Source of the DNA: Burkholderiales bacterium | GTDB taxonomy: Bacteria; Pseudomonadota; Gammaproteobacteria; Burkholderiales; Burkholderiaceae_C | DNA: 52,351 nucleotides | Assembly: GCA_016195825.1 (NCBI GenBank) | Contig: JACPYV010000016.1 | Span: 1 to 52,351, forward strand | Reading direction: 5' to 3' | Shown: positions 1-7,746 of the stretch, in pieces | Layout: each line of letters starts with the position of its first letter | Numbering within the stretch: the stretch's first letter is position 1 | Translations under genes and position numbers: made by a program | Notes under the pieces: generated by a model | The model's database searches: none | Told to the model about the DNA's origin: nothing | What the model saw: only the letters and a program-made list of their open reading frames with translations

Positions 1-1
1 G

Positions 2-55
2 CTGCTGCGCAACACCACGCTGGCCGCCGCCAAGACCGGCGCCAAGCGCATCTGA
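2..55 (+). CDS. 3' end of a truncated gene, product unknown
   Basis: Only the last 17 codons are inside the window. They read through to TGA at 53-55 and end in AAKTGAKRI. The tail is Ala/Lys-rich and carries no motif I can assign to a family. It converges on the glutaredoxin-like gene, with a strong hairpin (102-150) between them. It could be any gene of this frame; the call rests only on an open frame with typical codon use up to a stop. Confidence 0.5.
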   Translation: MLRNTTLAAAKTGAKRI

Positions 56-101
56 ACCCGGCGTCGTCCCAACATGCACATGACGCCTTTTTCCACCGCC
101 A

Positions 102-150
102 CCGAGCCGAGTCGCCAGCGCTGCTGAGCAGCGTTGCCGACTCGGCTCGG
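102..150. terminator. Long hairpin between convergent genes, probable bidirectional terminator
   Basis: Perfect 13-bp arms (CCGAGCCGAGTCG at 102-114 and its complement at 138-150) continue, after one C/C mismatch, into a further stem of about nine pairs closed by a TGA loop. It sits exactly between two convergent reading frames ending at 55 and 152. There is no strong U-tract on either side, so termination efficiency is uncertain. Confidence 0.55.
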
Positions 151-151
151 C

Positions 152-496
152 CTATTTCACGATTTCGAGAATCCGCGCGCGGTCAAAGCCGATGACGCGC
201 TGGCCGCGCACCACCAGCGTGGGCGTACCCACCGCGCCAAGGGCCTGGTAGTCGGCCAGGCATTGCGCGTCGCGCTCGATGAAGCATTCGCTGAACGGCA
301 CGCCCTCGGCCGTCATCCAGCGCCGCGCGGCCAGGCACCAGGGGCAGGTCTCTGACGAGATCATGCGGATGTCGCCCGGCCTGGCGTGCCGGGCGAGGCG
401 CTCACCGTCCACAGCCGCGACATGGCCACGCCAGGCCCAAGAGGCCAGCGCCGTCGACGCCACAACCACCAGCAGAGAAAGTGGAGGCCACTTCAT
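152..496 (-). CDS. Periplasmic glutaredoxin/thioredoxin-fold protein with CPWC motif
   Basis: The 114-residue protein starts with a hydrophobic segment (residues 4-22) that looks like a signal peptide or anchor. A small thioredoxin-fold domain follows, with a CPWC redox motif near residue 51 and a TPT cis-proline motif (GTPTLVV) near residue 91. This architecture suits a membrane-anchored or periplasmic disulfide-exchange protein. Its ATG lies 21 bp after the stop of the polyphosphate kinase gene on the same strand, so the two are probably co-transcribed. The partner protein is unknown. Family assignment is fairly safe; the exact redox role (reductase or oxidase) is not. Confidence 0.75.
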   Translation of the reverse strand: MKWPPLSLLVVVASTALASWAWRGHVAAVDGERLARHARPGDIRMISSETCPWCLAARRWMTAEGVPFSECFIERDAQCLADYQALGAVGTPTLVVRGQRVIGFDRARILEIVK

Positions 497-517
497 GCCT
501 CCGATGCTAGACGCGTC

Positions 518-1414
518 TCAATAGACCTCGGGCACCATGATGTCGTCCGGCACGGGGTTGCGCAGGTAGTCCTCGCGGCGCTCGCGCGCGGGGAGCTCGA
601 TGTCGGCATGCGGCACCTCTTCGTAGGGCATCTGGCCCAGCAGGTGGTGGATGCAGTTCAGCCGTGCGCGCTTCTTGTCGTCGGCCTTGACGACCCACCA
701 CGGCGACTCGGGAATGTGGGTGCGCTCCAGCATCACCTCCTTGGCCTTGGTGTATTCCTCCCAACGGCGGCGCGACTCCAGGTCCATGGGGCTGAGCTTC
801 CACTGCTTCAGCGGGTCATGGATGCGGCCCAGGAAGCGCACGCGCTGCTCGTCGTCGCTGATCGAGAACCAGTACTTGATGAGCTGGATGCCCGAGCGCT
901 GCAACATGCGTTCGAACTCGGGCGCCGAGCGGAAAAACTCCTCGTACTGGTCGTCGGTGCAGAAGCCCATCACCCGCTCGACGCCGGCGCGGTTGTACCA
1001 GCTGCGGTCGAACAGCACGATCTCGCCCGCCGCCGGCAGGTGCGACACATAGCGCTGGAAGTACCACTGCGTGCGCTCGCGGTCGTTTGGCGCCGGCAGC
1101 GCGGCCACGCGGCACACGCGCGGGTTCAGCCGCTGGGTGATGCGCTTGATGACGCCGCCCTTCCCTGCTGCGTCGCGGCCCTCGAAAAGGATGACTACCT
1201 TATGGCCGGTGTGCTGTACCCAGTCCTGCAGCTTGACCAGCTCGCTCTGCAGTCGGAACAGCTCGCGAAAGTAGCGCTTGCGCTCCGCGGACGCTTCGTC
1301 GCTGGGCAGGGTACCGGGCTCACGGTCTTCCAGCTCAAGCTCCAGCTCCTCGTCGAAATCGTCCTGCAGGTCACGGTGAATGCGCTTCACCAGCTCGTCT
1401 TCGATGTGGCTCAC
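518..1414 (-). CDS. ppk2: Polyphosphate kinase 2 family protein
   Basis: PPK2 enzymes transfer phosphate between polyphosphate and nucleoside mono- or diphosphates in the cytoplasm. Visible motifs are a Walker-A-like loop GRDAAGKGG (residues about 79-87 from this start), a Walker-B-like LFDRSWYN (about 134-141), and a family-typical region ending IHDPLKQWKLSPMD. I chose GTG at 1414 (VSHIEDELVKR) because residues upstream of it are unlike PPK2 and would overlap the divergent BlaI operator; an ATG at 1519 is the alternative. The PPK2 subclass and substrate (ADP, GDP or AMP) cannot be fixed by eye. It is followed by the glutaredoxin-like gene. Confidence 0.88.
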   Translation of the reverse strand: MSHIEDELVKRIHRDLQDDFDEELELELEDREPGTLPSDEASAERKRYFRELFRLQSELVKLQDWVQHTGHKVVILFEGRDAAGKGGVIKRITQRLNPRVCRVAALPAPNDRERTQWYFQRYVSHLPAAGEIVLFDRSWYNRAGVERVMGFCTDDQYEEFFRSAPEFERMLQRSGIQLIKYWFSISDDEQRVRFLGRIHDPLKQWKLSPMDLESRRRWEEYTKAKEVMLERTHIPESPWWVVKADDKKRARLNCIHHLLGQMPYEEVPHADIELPARERREDYLRNPVPDDIMVPEVY

Positions 1415-1503
1415 GATGGCTCCCGGCCGCGACAGCGGCACCGCTGCCAGCCTAGCCGCGCAGCGTGGCGCGCGTGTGACACCGCCGGGCTTGACGAATT
1501 CGT

Positions 1504-1540
1504 TTACAGGCGTAATCATTGATGTCGTTTACAAACGTAA
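1504..1540. promoter_or_regulatory. Tandem BlaI/MecI-type operators
   Basis: Two near-identical 17-base units, CGTTTACANNCGTAATC, start at 1501 and 1526. Each holds the inverted repeat TTAC-N4-GTAA (1504-1515 and 1529-1540); their centres are 25 bp apart. They lie between the divergent ppk2 and BlaI-type genes and touch the presumed BlaI start, as expected of an autoregulated BlaI/MecI operator (known operators carry TACA/TGTA half-sites). Assignment to BlaI is inference from position and symmetry. Confidence 0.65.
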
Positions 1541-1542
1541 TC

Positions 1543-1926
1543 GTGAAAAAAGCAACCCCGCCCCCCATCAGCGAAGCCGAAGCCCAGGTCATGCAGGAGC
1601 TGTGGGCCCGCTCGCCCCAGGGTGCCGACGAGATCGCCGCGACTCTGGGCCCGCGCCAGGGCTGGCAGCTCGCCACCGTGAAGACGCTGCTGAACCGCCT
1701 GCTGCACAAGGGCGCCCTGACCGCCGAGCGCGACGGCCGGCGCTTCCTCTATGCCCCGGCCGTGCCCAAGGACGCCTGGGTGGCCGACACCGGCCTGTCG
1801 CTGATCGACAAGCTGTTCGGCGGGCGCCTGGCGCCGCTGGTGGCGCAGTTCGCGTCGGAGCGCAAGCTCAAGCCCGAGGACGTCGAGGCGCTGAAGGCGC
1901 TGCTGAAGGAGCAGGGTCATGAGTGA
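1543..1926 (+). CDS. BlaI/MecI/CopY-family winged-helix repressor
   Basis: The family represses transcription as a dimer until cleaved by a partner M56 membrane protease. The protein shows the classical opening PPPISEAEAQVMQELW, a winged helix with a recognition-helix-like TVKTLLNRLLHKGAL, and a C-terminal dimerisation segment. I prefer GTG at 1543, which gives a family-like N-terminus VKKATPPP; TTG at 1519 or ATG at 1522 would lie inside the operator repeats. With GTG there is no Shine-Dalgarno sequence, because operator DNA directly precedes it, so a leaderless or short-leader mRNA is possible. Its end overlaps the BlaR-like gene by 8 bp. Confidence 0.85.
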   Translation: MKKATPPPISEAEAQVMQELWARSPQGADEIAATLGPRQGWQLATVKTLLNRLLHKGALTAERDGRRFLYAPAVPKDAWVADTGLSLIDKLFGGRLAPLVAQFASERKLKPEDVEALKALLKEQGHE

Positions 1927-3175
1927 GCGGCTGCTGGCGGTGTTGCTGCAGCAGGCGCTGCTGATGAGCGCGGGCGTGCTGCTGATCGCCGTGCTGCGGC
2001 CGCTGCTGCTCAAGCGCCTGGGCGCGGGCAGCGTCTACGCGACCTGGATGCTGGTACCGGTGCTGCTGCTTACGCCACTGCTGCCTCGGCCGGCGCAGGA
2101 GCCGTTGCGCGTGGTGCTGCAGACCACCGGTACGCTGGAGACCGTCAGAGCGCCCGTCCTGCCAGCGCCGCCGCCCGATCAGGCGGTGATCTGGCTGGCG
2201 CTGTGGCTGGGCGGCACTGTGCTGGTGCTGCTGTATCAGACGCGCAGGCAGCAACGGCTTGCGCGTTTGGGTGGACGCTTGCCGGCCGGCAGCAGCCCCG
2301 CCCTCGTCGGCCTGTTCAAGCCGCGCGTGGCGCTGCCGATCGACTTTGACGAGCGCTTCTCGCCCGCCGAACGCGAGCTGATCCTGGCCCACGAGCAGGT
2401 GCACCGCGACCGCTTGGACAACCTCTGGAACCTGCTGGCCTGCACGCTGACAGCCCTGCATTGGTGGAACCCGCTTGCCTGGTGGGGCGCACGCCGGCTG
2501 CGGGCCGACCAAGAGCTGGCCTGCGATGCCGCCGTACTGAGCAATCGGCCCGGCGCGCTGGCCGACTACACGCGGGCACTATTGGCTGCCCACGATCTCC
2601 GCCACCTCGGTGCGCCGCTGGCCAGCCGCTGGGGCACCACCCATCCCCTCGTCGAAAGGATTGCCATGTTGAGCCACGCACGTCGCTTCCCGGGTTTCTC
2701 ACGCGCCTTTCTTGGCTTCACGCTGGTCGCCGCCACAGTCTTCAGCTACGCCCTGCAGGCAGCCGAGCCCCTGAAAGAAGAACGCCAGGCAGAACTGAAG
2801 CTGGACATCAGCTATCGCACCGGCAAAGACGGCGAGCGCACGACGCTTAGCAGCCAGCCTACGCTGCACGTGCGCCTGAGCCAGCGAGCCACCGTCATGT
2901 TCAACGGGACGCCAGACAAGCCCACGCCCGAGTCGCTGTCCATCGTCCTCATCGCGCGCGACCTGGGCGACGACCGGATCGAGTTGCAGGCGGAGGTCAG
3001 CAAGGGCAATCCCCTGACCCTCATCTCGCGTCCTCGCCTGATCACACGCAACGGCGTCAAGGCGCTGATCGAACAAGGCCGCGACGACCCTGTCGCCAGC
3101 GAGCATCTTTCGCTCGCCATCACGCCGACGCTGCTGGGCGGCGGCCACGCAGCCGCTCAGCCCGGCACTCTGTAG
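1919..3175 (+). CDS. M56-family (BlaR1-like) membrane metalloprotease with atypical C-terminal domain
   Basis: The N-terminal part has hydrophobic segments near residues 5-25, 41-55 and 88-106, then the zinc protease motif HEQVH (158-162) and downstream ELACD (199-203), typical of peptidase M56. A fourth hydrophobic segment (about 261-280) leads into about 135 extracytoplasmic residues. These do not resemble the penicillin-binding sensor of BlaR1. They end with ISRPRLITRNGVKALIEQG and SLAITPTLL, phrases reminiscent of secretin-type beta domains. It should cleave the adjacent BlaI-like repressor on sensing an unknown signal. Its 3' end overlaps the convergent MBL gene by 19 bp. Confidence 0.8.
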   Translation: MSERLLAVLLQQALLMSAGVLLIAVLRPLLLKRLGAGSVYATWMLVPVLLLTPLLPRPAQEPLRVVLQTTGTLETVRAPVLPAPPPDQAVIWLALWLGGTVLVLLYQTRRQQRLARLGGRLPAGSSPALVGLFKPRVALPIDFDERFSPAERELILAHEQVHRDRLDNLWNLLACTLTALHWWNPLAWWGARRLRADQELACDAAVLSNRPGALADYTRALLAAHDLRHLGAPLASRWGTTHPLVERIAMLSHARRFPGFSRAFLGFTLVAATVFSYALQAAEPLKEERQAELKLDISYRTGKDGERTTLSSQPTLHVRLSQRATVMFNGTPDKPTPESLSIVLIARDLGDDRIELQAEVSKGNPLTLISRPRLITRNGVKALIEQGRDDPVASEHLSLAITPTLLGGGHAAAQPGTL

Positions 3176-3936
3176 TTCTCCGACCCGAACAGGTCGATGC
3201 CGCAGGCCAGCTGCTCCACCCAGTCGATGAACTCGCGCACGGCCGCGCCCACCATGGGCGAGCCGTGCTGGGGCGCGATCATCTGAATGTCCAGTTGCCG
3301 CACCATCGCTGCCCACAGCCGCAGCACCTTGTTGCTGACCATGTAGCGGCGGTGGAAGCCCTCCATACGCGGGATGTGCGCGGCCAGCGACGTGACCGGC
3401 TGCTCCGGGTTCAGGCTGGCGCCCATCGACGCACCCAGGTCGCCCGAAAACAAGATGCGACTGACCGGGTCATAGAACTGGAAATTGCCCTCGGCGTGCA
3501 GGAAATGTGCAGGCAGCGCCCACAGCTCGAAGCGGTCTTGGCCTGTACCCAAGTGCAGGCGCTCGCCGGCATCGGGCAGGCCCACGATGCGGCCGCTCGT
3601 CTTGCCGGGCTTGCAGAAGTGCGGTGCGAACCGCTCCCAGACGCGCGAGATGTAGACCGGTGCCTCGGTGGCCGTCATCCAGCGGTCCAGCGACGCGATG
3701 ATGTCCGGGTCGGCATGCGAGGCCAGGATGGCCGCGAGCTTGTGCGGCGGGAAGAAGGCCGACATGCCCAGGTAGAGCTCGTGATAGGCGATGTTGCCAC
3801 CCGGGTCCAGGATGGCGCCGGTGTCGCCATTGACCAGCAGGAACTGGTTGGACTGCACGGCATCGCCGCCCTCGTCGCCAAGGCGGGCGAACATGGCGCA
3901 GACATGCCGGCCCTGACGGAACAACTCGATGGACAT
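3157..3936 (-). CDS. MBL-fold metallo-hydrolase, ODP/flavodiiron-like
   Basis: This 259-residue protein has the metallo-beta-lactamase fold layout of the oxygen-binding diiron (ODP) group: an AILDPGG strand, SHADPDII near residue 73 in the metal-motif position, ALPAHFLHAEGN near 141, a LFSGDLGA strand near 165 and IAPQHGS near 221. No flavodoxin or rubredoxin domain is fused. The usual HxExD motif appears as HADPD, so one ligand differs from flavodiiron proteins. The substrate is unknown. It converges with the M56 gene and diverges from the helicase gene. Confidence 0.75.
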   Translation of the reverse strand: MSIELFRQGRHVCAMFARLGDEGGDAVQSNQFLLVNGDTGAILDPGGNIAYHELYLGMSAFFPPHKLAAILASHADPDIIASLDRWMTATEAPVYISRVWERFAPHFCKPGKTSGRIVGLPDAGERLHLGTGQDRFELWALPAHFLHAEGNFQFYDPVSRILFSGDLGASMGASLNPEQPVTSLAAHIPRMEGFHRRYMVSNKVLRLWAAMVRQLDIQMIAPQHGSPMVGAAVREFIDWVEQLACGIDLFGSENYRVPG

Positions 3937-4070
3937 GCGGGGACTCGGGCAGTGGCGGGGTGCGCAGGCTACGCGGGCGCCTGCCGGCCTGCCTTGTCCG
4001 AGGTCAAGACCCGTGGCCTTCGACGAGGCCGCTAAAGTCGCGCTCTCCCGATCCGCCTCCGCGTGACCCC

Positions 4071-6101
4071 ATGAGCCTCGCCGACCTCCGCTCGGCCCTG
4101 AACGCCGAGCTGTCGGCCACGCCCGAGTACTACGACTTCAAGGTGTTGCACAGCGAGCGCGACGGCGTGCTGTGGCGGGTGACGCTGGAGCAGGGCTATG
4201 TGTTCGCCGAAGGCCAGCGCCCCGGCACGGCCTCGGCCCAGGCGCTGCTAGACGACAGCCTGGATGGCGCCAGCGCCTGGTGGGGCGCGCCGGCCAAGGG
4301 CGGCGCCAGCGTGCTGGCGGTGCTGTCCGAGGACGACCAGCTGGTGCTGCAAAACGCCAGCGGCGCGCCACCGCCGGCGGGGCATCTGATCCGCCTGTAC
4401 CCCACGCGCTTCCTGAACGCTGTGGCCGACGCCTGGTGGGACACGGCCTGGGCCGAGCAGGCGCTGGCCTGCCTGCCCGACCTGTCCAGCCCGCAGCCGC
4501 TGCACGGTGGCGCAGTGCTGACGGGCGAACCCTTCCGATGGCTGCGCCCAGCCCAGCGCGCGGCACTGGCGCTGGCAGGCCACAGCAGCGCCTTCTTGTG
4601 GGGCCCGCCGGGCACGGGCAAGACCACCACGCTGGGCGTGCTGCTGGCCGAGTACCTGGACCGCCACCCCAGCGCCCGCGTGCTGCTGCTGTCCACCACC
4701 AACCAGGCGGTAGACCAGGCCACGCTGGCCGTCGACAAGGCCTTGCAGAAGGGCCGGCGCGAGCCCCTGCGGCCGACCTTGCAACGCCTGGGCACGCGCT
4801 TTGACGCAGCGGCCTACGCCGGCCGCGAGCACCTGATCCCCACGCAGGATCGCGAGCTCATCACCCGCCTGGCCCGCGCGGAAGGCCAGCGGCCCTCGGC
4901 CCGCGACGCGCTCGCACTGAAGGCCTGGGCCGACCGTGTGGCCAACCTGCGCGACGAGCTTCGCCGCGCCTCGCTGCAGGTGTTGCAGCGCTGCCGGCTG
5001 GTCAGCATGACCACCACACGCGCCGCCTTCACGCTGAAGACGCTGCGCGAGCTGACGCCCGGCGGCGAGCCGCCCTTCGACCTGCTGGTGTTCGACGAAG
5101 CCAGTCAGGTCAGCCTGGCGCACGCGCTGGTGCTGATGCCGCTGGGCCGCGCGCGGCTGTTTGCGGGCGACCCACGGCAGCTGTCGCCGGTGCAGCGCAG
5201 CGACGACCGCCTGGCCCGACGCTGGCTGGGCCGCTCGGCATTTGCCGAGATGCCGCGCGGCGGTCCCGCCGTGGCGCTGCTGGACGAGCAGTCGCGCATG
5301 GCACAGCCCATCGGGGAGCTGGTGAGCCAGCTGTTCTACGACGGTGCGCTGCGCGTGGCGGCGGATGCCCAGGCCTCGGCGGGCTGGCTGGCGGAGCGCC
5401 AGCGCGTGCTGGCTGACATCGGCGCCGCTGTGCACGTGCATGTGCACCGCGTGAAGACCGACGGCGGCTGGGTAGCCTCCGAGCGCGGGCCCGTGCGGCG
5501 CGAGTCGGCCGAGGCGATCGCCGACCTACTCGCGCGCGCGCTGGCCAGCGGGCACTGGCAGCCCGAGGAATTGATCGTGCTGACGCCGTTCCGCGCGCAG
5601 CGGGCGCTGATCCGCCAGCGGCTGCGCGCCCTTGGCCTACCGGAGTCACTTCGGGTCAGCACCGTGCATCGTGCGCAGGGCAGCGAGGCGCCGGTGGTGC
5701 TGTTCGACCCCGCAGACGGCGCCCAGCCTTTCCTGCACGGGGAGGACGCGCAGCGCCTGCTCAACGTGGCCTTGAGCCGGGCCCAGGCCAAACTGGTGCT
5801 GTTCGTGTCGCCGGCCGATGCTGCCGGCCCGCTGCTGGCGCCGCTGATGCAGCGCCTGCGCCTGGCTGCTGACACGCGCGAGGCCCGGCCGCTGCTGGAG
5901 CTGGCCCGCGACCCCGGCTTCCCGGCCAACGCGATGGGGCAGCGCGTCCGCGCCGGTCGCCACGAAGGCGAGGTGGCGCGCATCAGCGCCGATGGCAGTC
6001 AGTTCTGGCTGGTCAACGCGCGCACCGGCGCGGAGCAGCCCATCGACACCGAGTTCTGGCGCCGGCGCGCGCGGGAGGCGGGCGCACTGGCAGGCGCTTA
6101 G
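4071..6101 (+). CDS. Superfamily 1 DNA/RNA helicase (Upf1/UvrD-like, AAA_11/AAA_12)
   Basis: The 676-residue protein starts at ATG 4071 (MSLADLRSALNAEL); the open frame continues upstream to 3960 but without helicase-like residues. Walker A GPPGTGKTTT lies near residue 179, Walker B VFDEASQ near 341, GDPRQLSPV near 366, and the SF1 C-terminal motif VSTVHRAQGSEAP near 528. Motif order and the DEAS box match SF1B-type ATP-dependent helicases of the DNA2/Upf1 group. The N-terminal 150 residues match no domain I know. Its nucleic acid substrate and pathway are unknown. Its end overlaps the convergent ridA gene by 4 bp. Confidence 0.82.
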   Translation: MSLADLRSALNAELSATPEYYDFKVLHSERDGVLWRVTLEQGYVFAEGQRPGTASAQALLDDSLDGASAWWGAPAKGGASVLAVLSEDDQLVLQNASGAPPPAGHLIRLYPTRFLNAVADAWWDTAWAEQALACLPDLSSPQPLHGGAVLTGEPFRWLRPAQRAALALAGHSSAFLWGPPGTGKTTTLGVLLAEYLDRHPSARVLLLSTTNQAVDQATLAVDKALQKGRREPLRPTLQRLGTRFDAAAYAGREHLIPTQDRELITRLARAEGQRPSARDALALKAWADRVANLRDELRRASLQVLQRCRLVSMTTTRAAFTLKTLRELTPGGEPPFDLLVFDEASQVSLAHALVLMPLGRARLFAGDPRQLSPVQRSDDRLARRWLGRSAFAEMPRGGPAVALLDEQSRMAQPIGELVSQLFYDGALRVAADAQASAGWLAERQRVLADIGAAVHVHVHRVKTDGGWVASERGPVRRESAEAIADLLARALASGHWQPEELIVLTPFRAQRALIRQRLRALGLPESLRVSTVHRAQGSEAPVVLFDPADGAQPFLHGEDAQRLLNVALSRAQAKLVLFVSPADAAGPLLAPLMQRLRLAADTREARPLLELARDPGFPANAMGQRVRAGRHEGEVARISADGSQFWLVNARTGAEQPIDTEFWRRRAREAGALAGA

Positions 6102-6448
6102 ACCGCCGCGGTGACGACGATTTCGACCTTCCACTCCGGCCGGGCCAGGCCGGCGATGACAGTGGCGCGCGGCGGTGCGTGGCCGGCGGACACCCAGGCA
6201 TCCCAGGCAGCGTTCATGCCGGGGAAGTCGGCGCGGTCGGCCAGGAAGATCTGGGCGCGCAGGATGCGGCTCTTGTCGGTGCCGGCCCGGCCCAGCAGCT
6301 TGTCGATGGCGGCCAGCACCTGGGCCGTCTGGCCGGTGATGTCGGCGCTGGCATCCTCGGGCACTTGGCCGGCCAGGTAGGCCACGCCGTTGTGCACCGC
6401 CATCTCGGAGAGGCGGGCGCCGATGTCGAAGCGTTCGATGGTGCTCAT
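6098..6448 (-). CDS. RidA/YjgF/YER057c family protein
   Basis: RidA proteins hydrolyse reactive enamine/imine intermediates made by PLP enzymes. This 116-residue protein has the single-domain length, the family core AVHNGVAYLAGQVP and the C-terminal block PPRATVIAGLARPEWKVEI, with the Arg of PPRAT in the substrate-binding position. The start is ATG at 6448, 5 bp after the plsY stop, making it the last gene of a ybaK-plsY-ridA operon. It is closer to the RutC/YjgH-like subgroups than to archetypal RidA, so the physiological substrate is open. Confidence 0.85.
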   Translation of the reverse strand: MSTIERFDIGARLSEMAVHNGVAYLAGQVPEDASADITGQTAQVLAAIDKLLGRAGTDKSRILRAQIFLADRADFPGMNAAWDAWVSAGHAPPRATVIAGLARPEWKVEIVVTAAV

Positions 6449-6453
6449 GTCAG

Positions 6454-7158
6454 TCACTTTTTCTTGGGGTGATGGTGGGAGTGGCCGGCTGCCTTCGGGC
6501 CGGTGCCATGCGGGTGCTTCCTGCTGGCACCGGGCGGCGGCGCGGCGGCCTTCTGGCCCAGCTTGCTTTCGGTGCCGGCCAGCAGCTTCCTGATGTTGGC
6601 CTGGTGGCGCCATACCAGCAGCAGACCCATGATGATCAGGGCCAGCGCGGTGGGGCCGGCTTCCCAAATGAGCAACTGATACATCGGCGCGAACGCGGCA
6701 GACACGATGGCGGCCAGCGAGGAGTAACGGCTGAACCAGGCAATGATGAGCCAGGTCGCCAGCGTCGCAACCCCTAGCAACGGGTTGAGCGCGAAGATGA
6801 CGCCTGCCGCCGTGGCCACGCCCTTGCCGCCCTGGAAGCGGAAGAACACCGGTTACAGGTGGCCCAGGAAGGCCGCCAGGCCCACGAGTGCCGCCGTACC
6901 TTCGCCCAGGCCCAGACGCGGGCCCCAGATCGCCACGGCAAGCGCCGGCAGGTAGCCCTTGAGGGCGTCGAACACGAGAGTCAAGATGGCCGCGGCCTTA
7001 TTGCCCGAGCGCAGCACGTTGGTCGCGCCGGGGTTGCCCGAGCCATAGGAGCGCGGGTCTGAAAGGCCCATTACTCGGCTGATGATGACGGCGAAGGACA
7101 GCGAGCCGATGAGGTAGCCGACGATGGCTGCGAGCAGGGGAAAGAGGGTCTCTTGCAT
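6454..7158 (-). pseudogene. plsY: plsY, glycerol-3-phosphate acyltransferase, interrupted by an in-frame stop
   Basis: PlsY acylates glycerol-3-phosphate from acyl-phosphate at the inner membrane, the first step of phospholipid synthesis. The reading frame shows [17 protein letters not shown]-like helices, then FLGHL, a TAA stop at 6853-6855, and PVFFRFQGGKGVATAAG in the same frame, followed by three more TM segments and a Lys/His-rich tail. The stop takes the place of an aromatic residue; TAC to TAA is one base (G to T at 6853 on the plus strand). Start is ATG 7158, or ATG 7167 overlapping the ybaK stop. It may be a true nonsense mutation, a sequencing error, or read through. Confidence 0.85.
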
Positions 7159-7163
7159 GCCCG

Positions 7164-7658
7164 TCATTGTGCGTTCGCGCAGTGCACGGGACGCGCGCCC
7201 AACAGCTCGGTGAGAACCCCAGGCGCGATGCCAACGAGGTAGCCACGCCGGCCACCATTGATGCAGATCTTGGGCAACGCCAAGATCGATTCCTCCACGA
7301 ACACCGGCATGGCCTTGCGCACGCCGAAGGGCGACGTGCCGCCCACCTGGTAGCCGCTGTGGCGCTGTGCCACCTCGGGCTTGCAGGGCTCGACCTTCTT
7401 GCACGGGATCTGCCGCGCCAACTCCTTGAGGCTGACCGTGCAGTCGCCGTGCATCAGCACGATCAGCGGCTCGGCCTTGTCATCCTGCATGACCAGGGTC
7501 TTCACGACGGCGTGCTCGTCGACGCCGAGCTGCTTGGATGACTCGGCGGTGCCGCCGTGCTCGACGTAGTCGTAGATGTGCTCAGTGAACGCGACGCCGG
7601 CGCGCTTCAGGGCCTGGGTCGCGGGGGTTTCGCTGACATGGGCGGTCTTCTTGCTCAT
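7164..7658 (-). CDS. ybaK: YbaK/EbsC-type Cys-tRNA(Pro) deacylase
   Basis: YbaK hydrolyses Cys-tRNA(Pro) mischarged by prolyl-tRNA synthetase. The 164-residue protein matches the YbaK length and shows the hallmark blocks [30 protein letters not shown] and [14 protein letters not shown]. The start is ATG at 7658 ([11 protein letters not shown]); the longer frame to 8159 lies antisense to the DUF2975 gene and is not needed. Its TGA overlaps a possible plsY start (ATGA), and it heads the operon ybaK-plsY-ridA. It diverges from the DUF2975/XRE operon. Confidence 0.9.
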   Translation of the reverse strand: MSKKTAHVSETPATQALKRAGVAFTEHIYDYVEHGGTAESSKQLGVDEHAVVKTLVMQDDKAEPLIVLMHGDCTVSLKELARQIPCKKVEPCKPEVAQRHSGYQVGGTSPFGVRKAMPVFVEESILALPKICINGGRRGYLVGIAPGVLTELLGARPVHCANAQ

Positions 7659-7712
7659 CCCCTCATTCTCGGGGACGGCCTTGATTGCCGATTTGCAACA
7701 AGCAATTATTGT

Positions 7713-7723
7713 CTTACAGTAAG
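7713..7723. promoter_or_regulatory. Short palindrome CTTACAGTAAG upstream of the DUF2975/XRE operon
   Basis: The AT-rich 76-bp gap between the divergent ybaK and DUF2975 genes contains the 11-base inverted repeat CTTAC-A-GTAAG, 24 bp before the ATG at 7747. The downstream operon encodes an XRE regulator, so an autoregulatory operator is possible. This is inferred from position and symmetry only. Confidence 0.35.
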
Positions 7724-7746
7724 TTTTTCTTGTTTTGCTGAAGCCC

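Noticed and set aside
386..1522. Plus-strand open frame of 378 codons antisense to ppk2
   Set aside because: No start context or family motif; low-complexity Ala/Arg/His/Leu-rich shadow typical of high-GC DNA opposite a clear PPK2.
4248..5447. Minus-strand 399-codon frame within the helicase
   Set aside because: Gln/Ala/Arg/His-rich shadow; helicase motifs on the plus strand account for the region.
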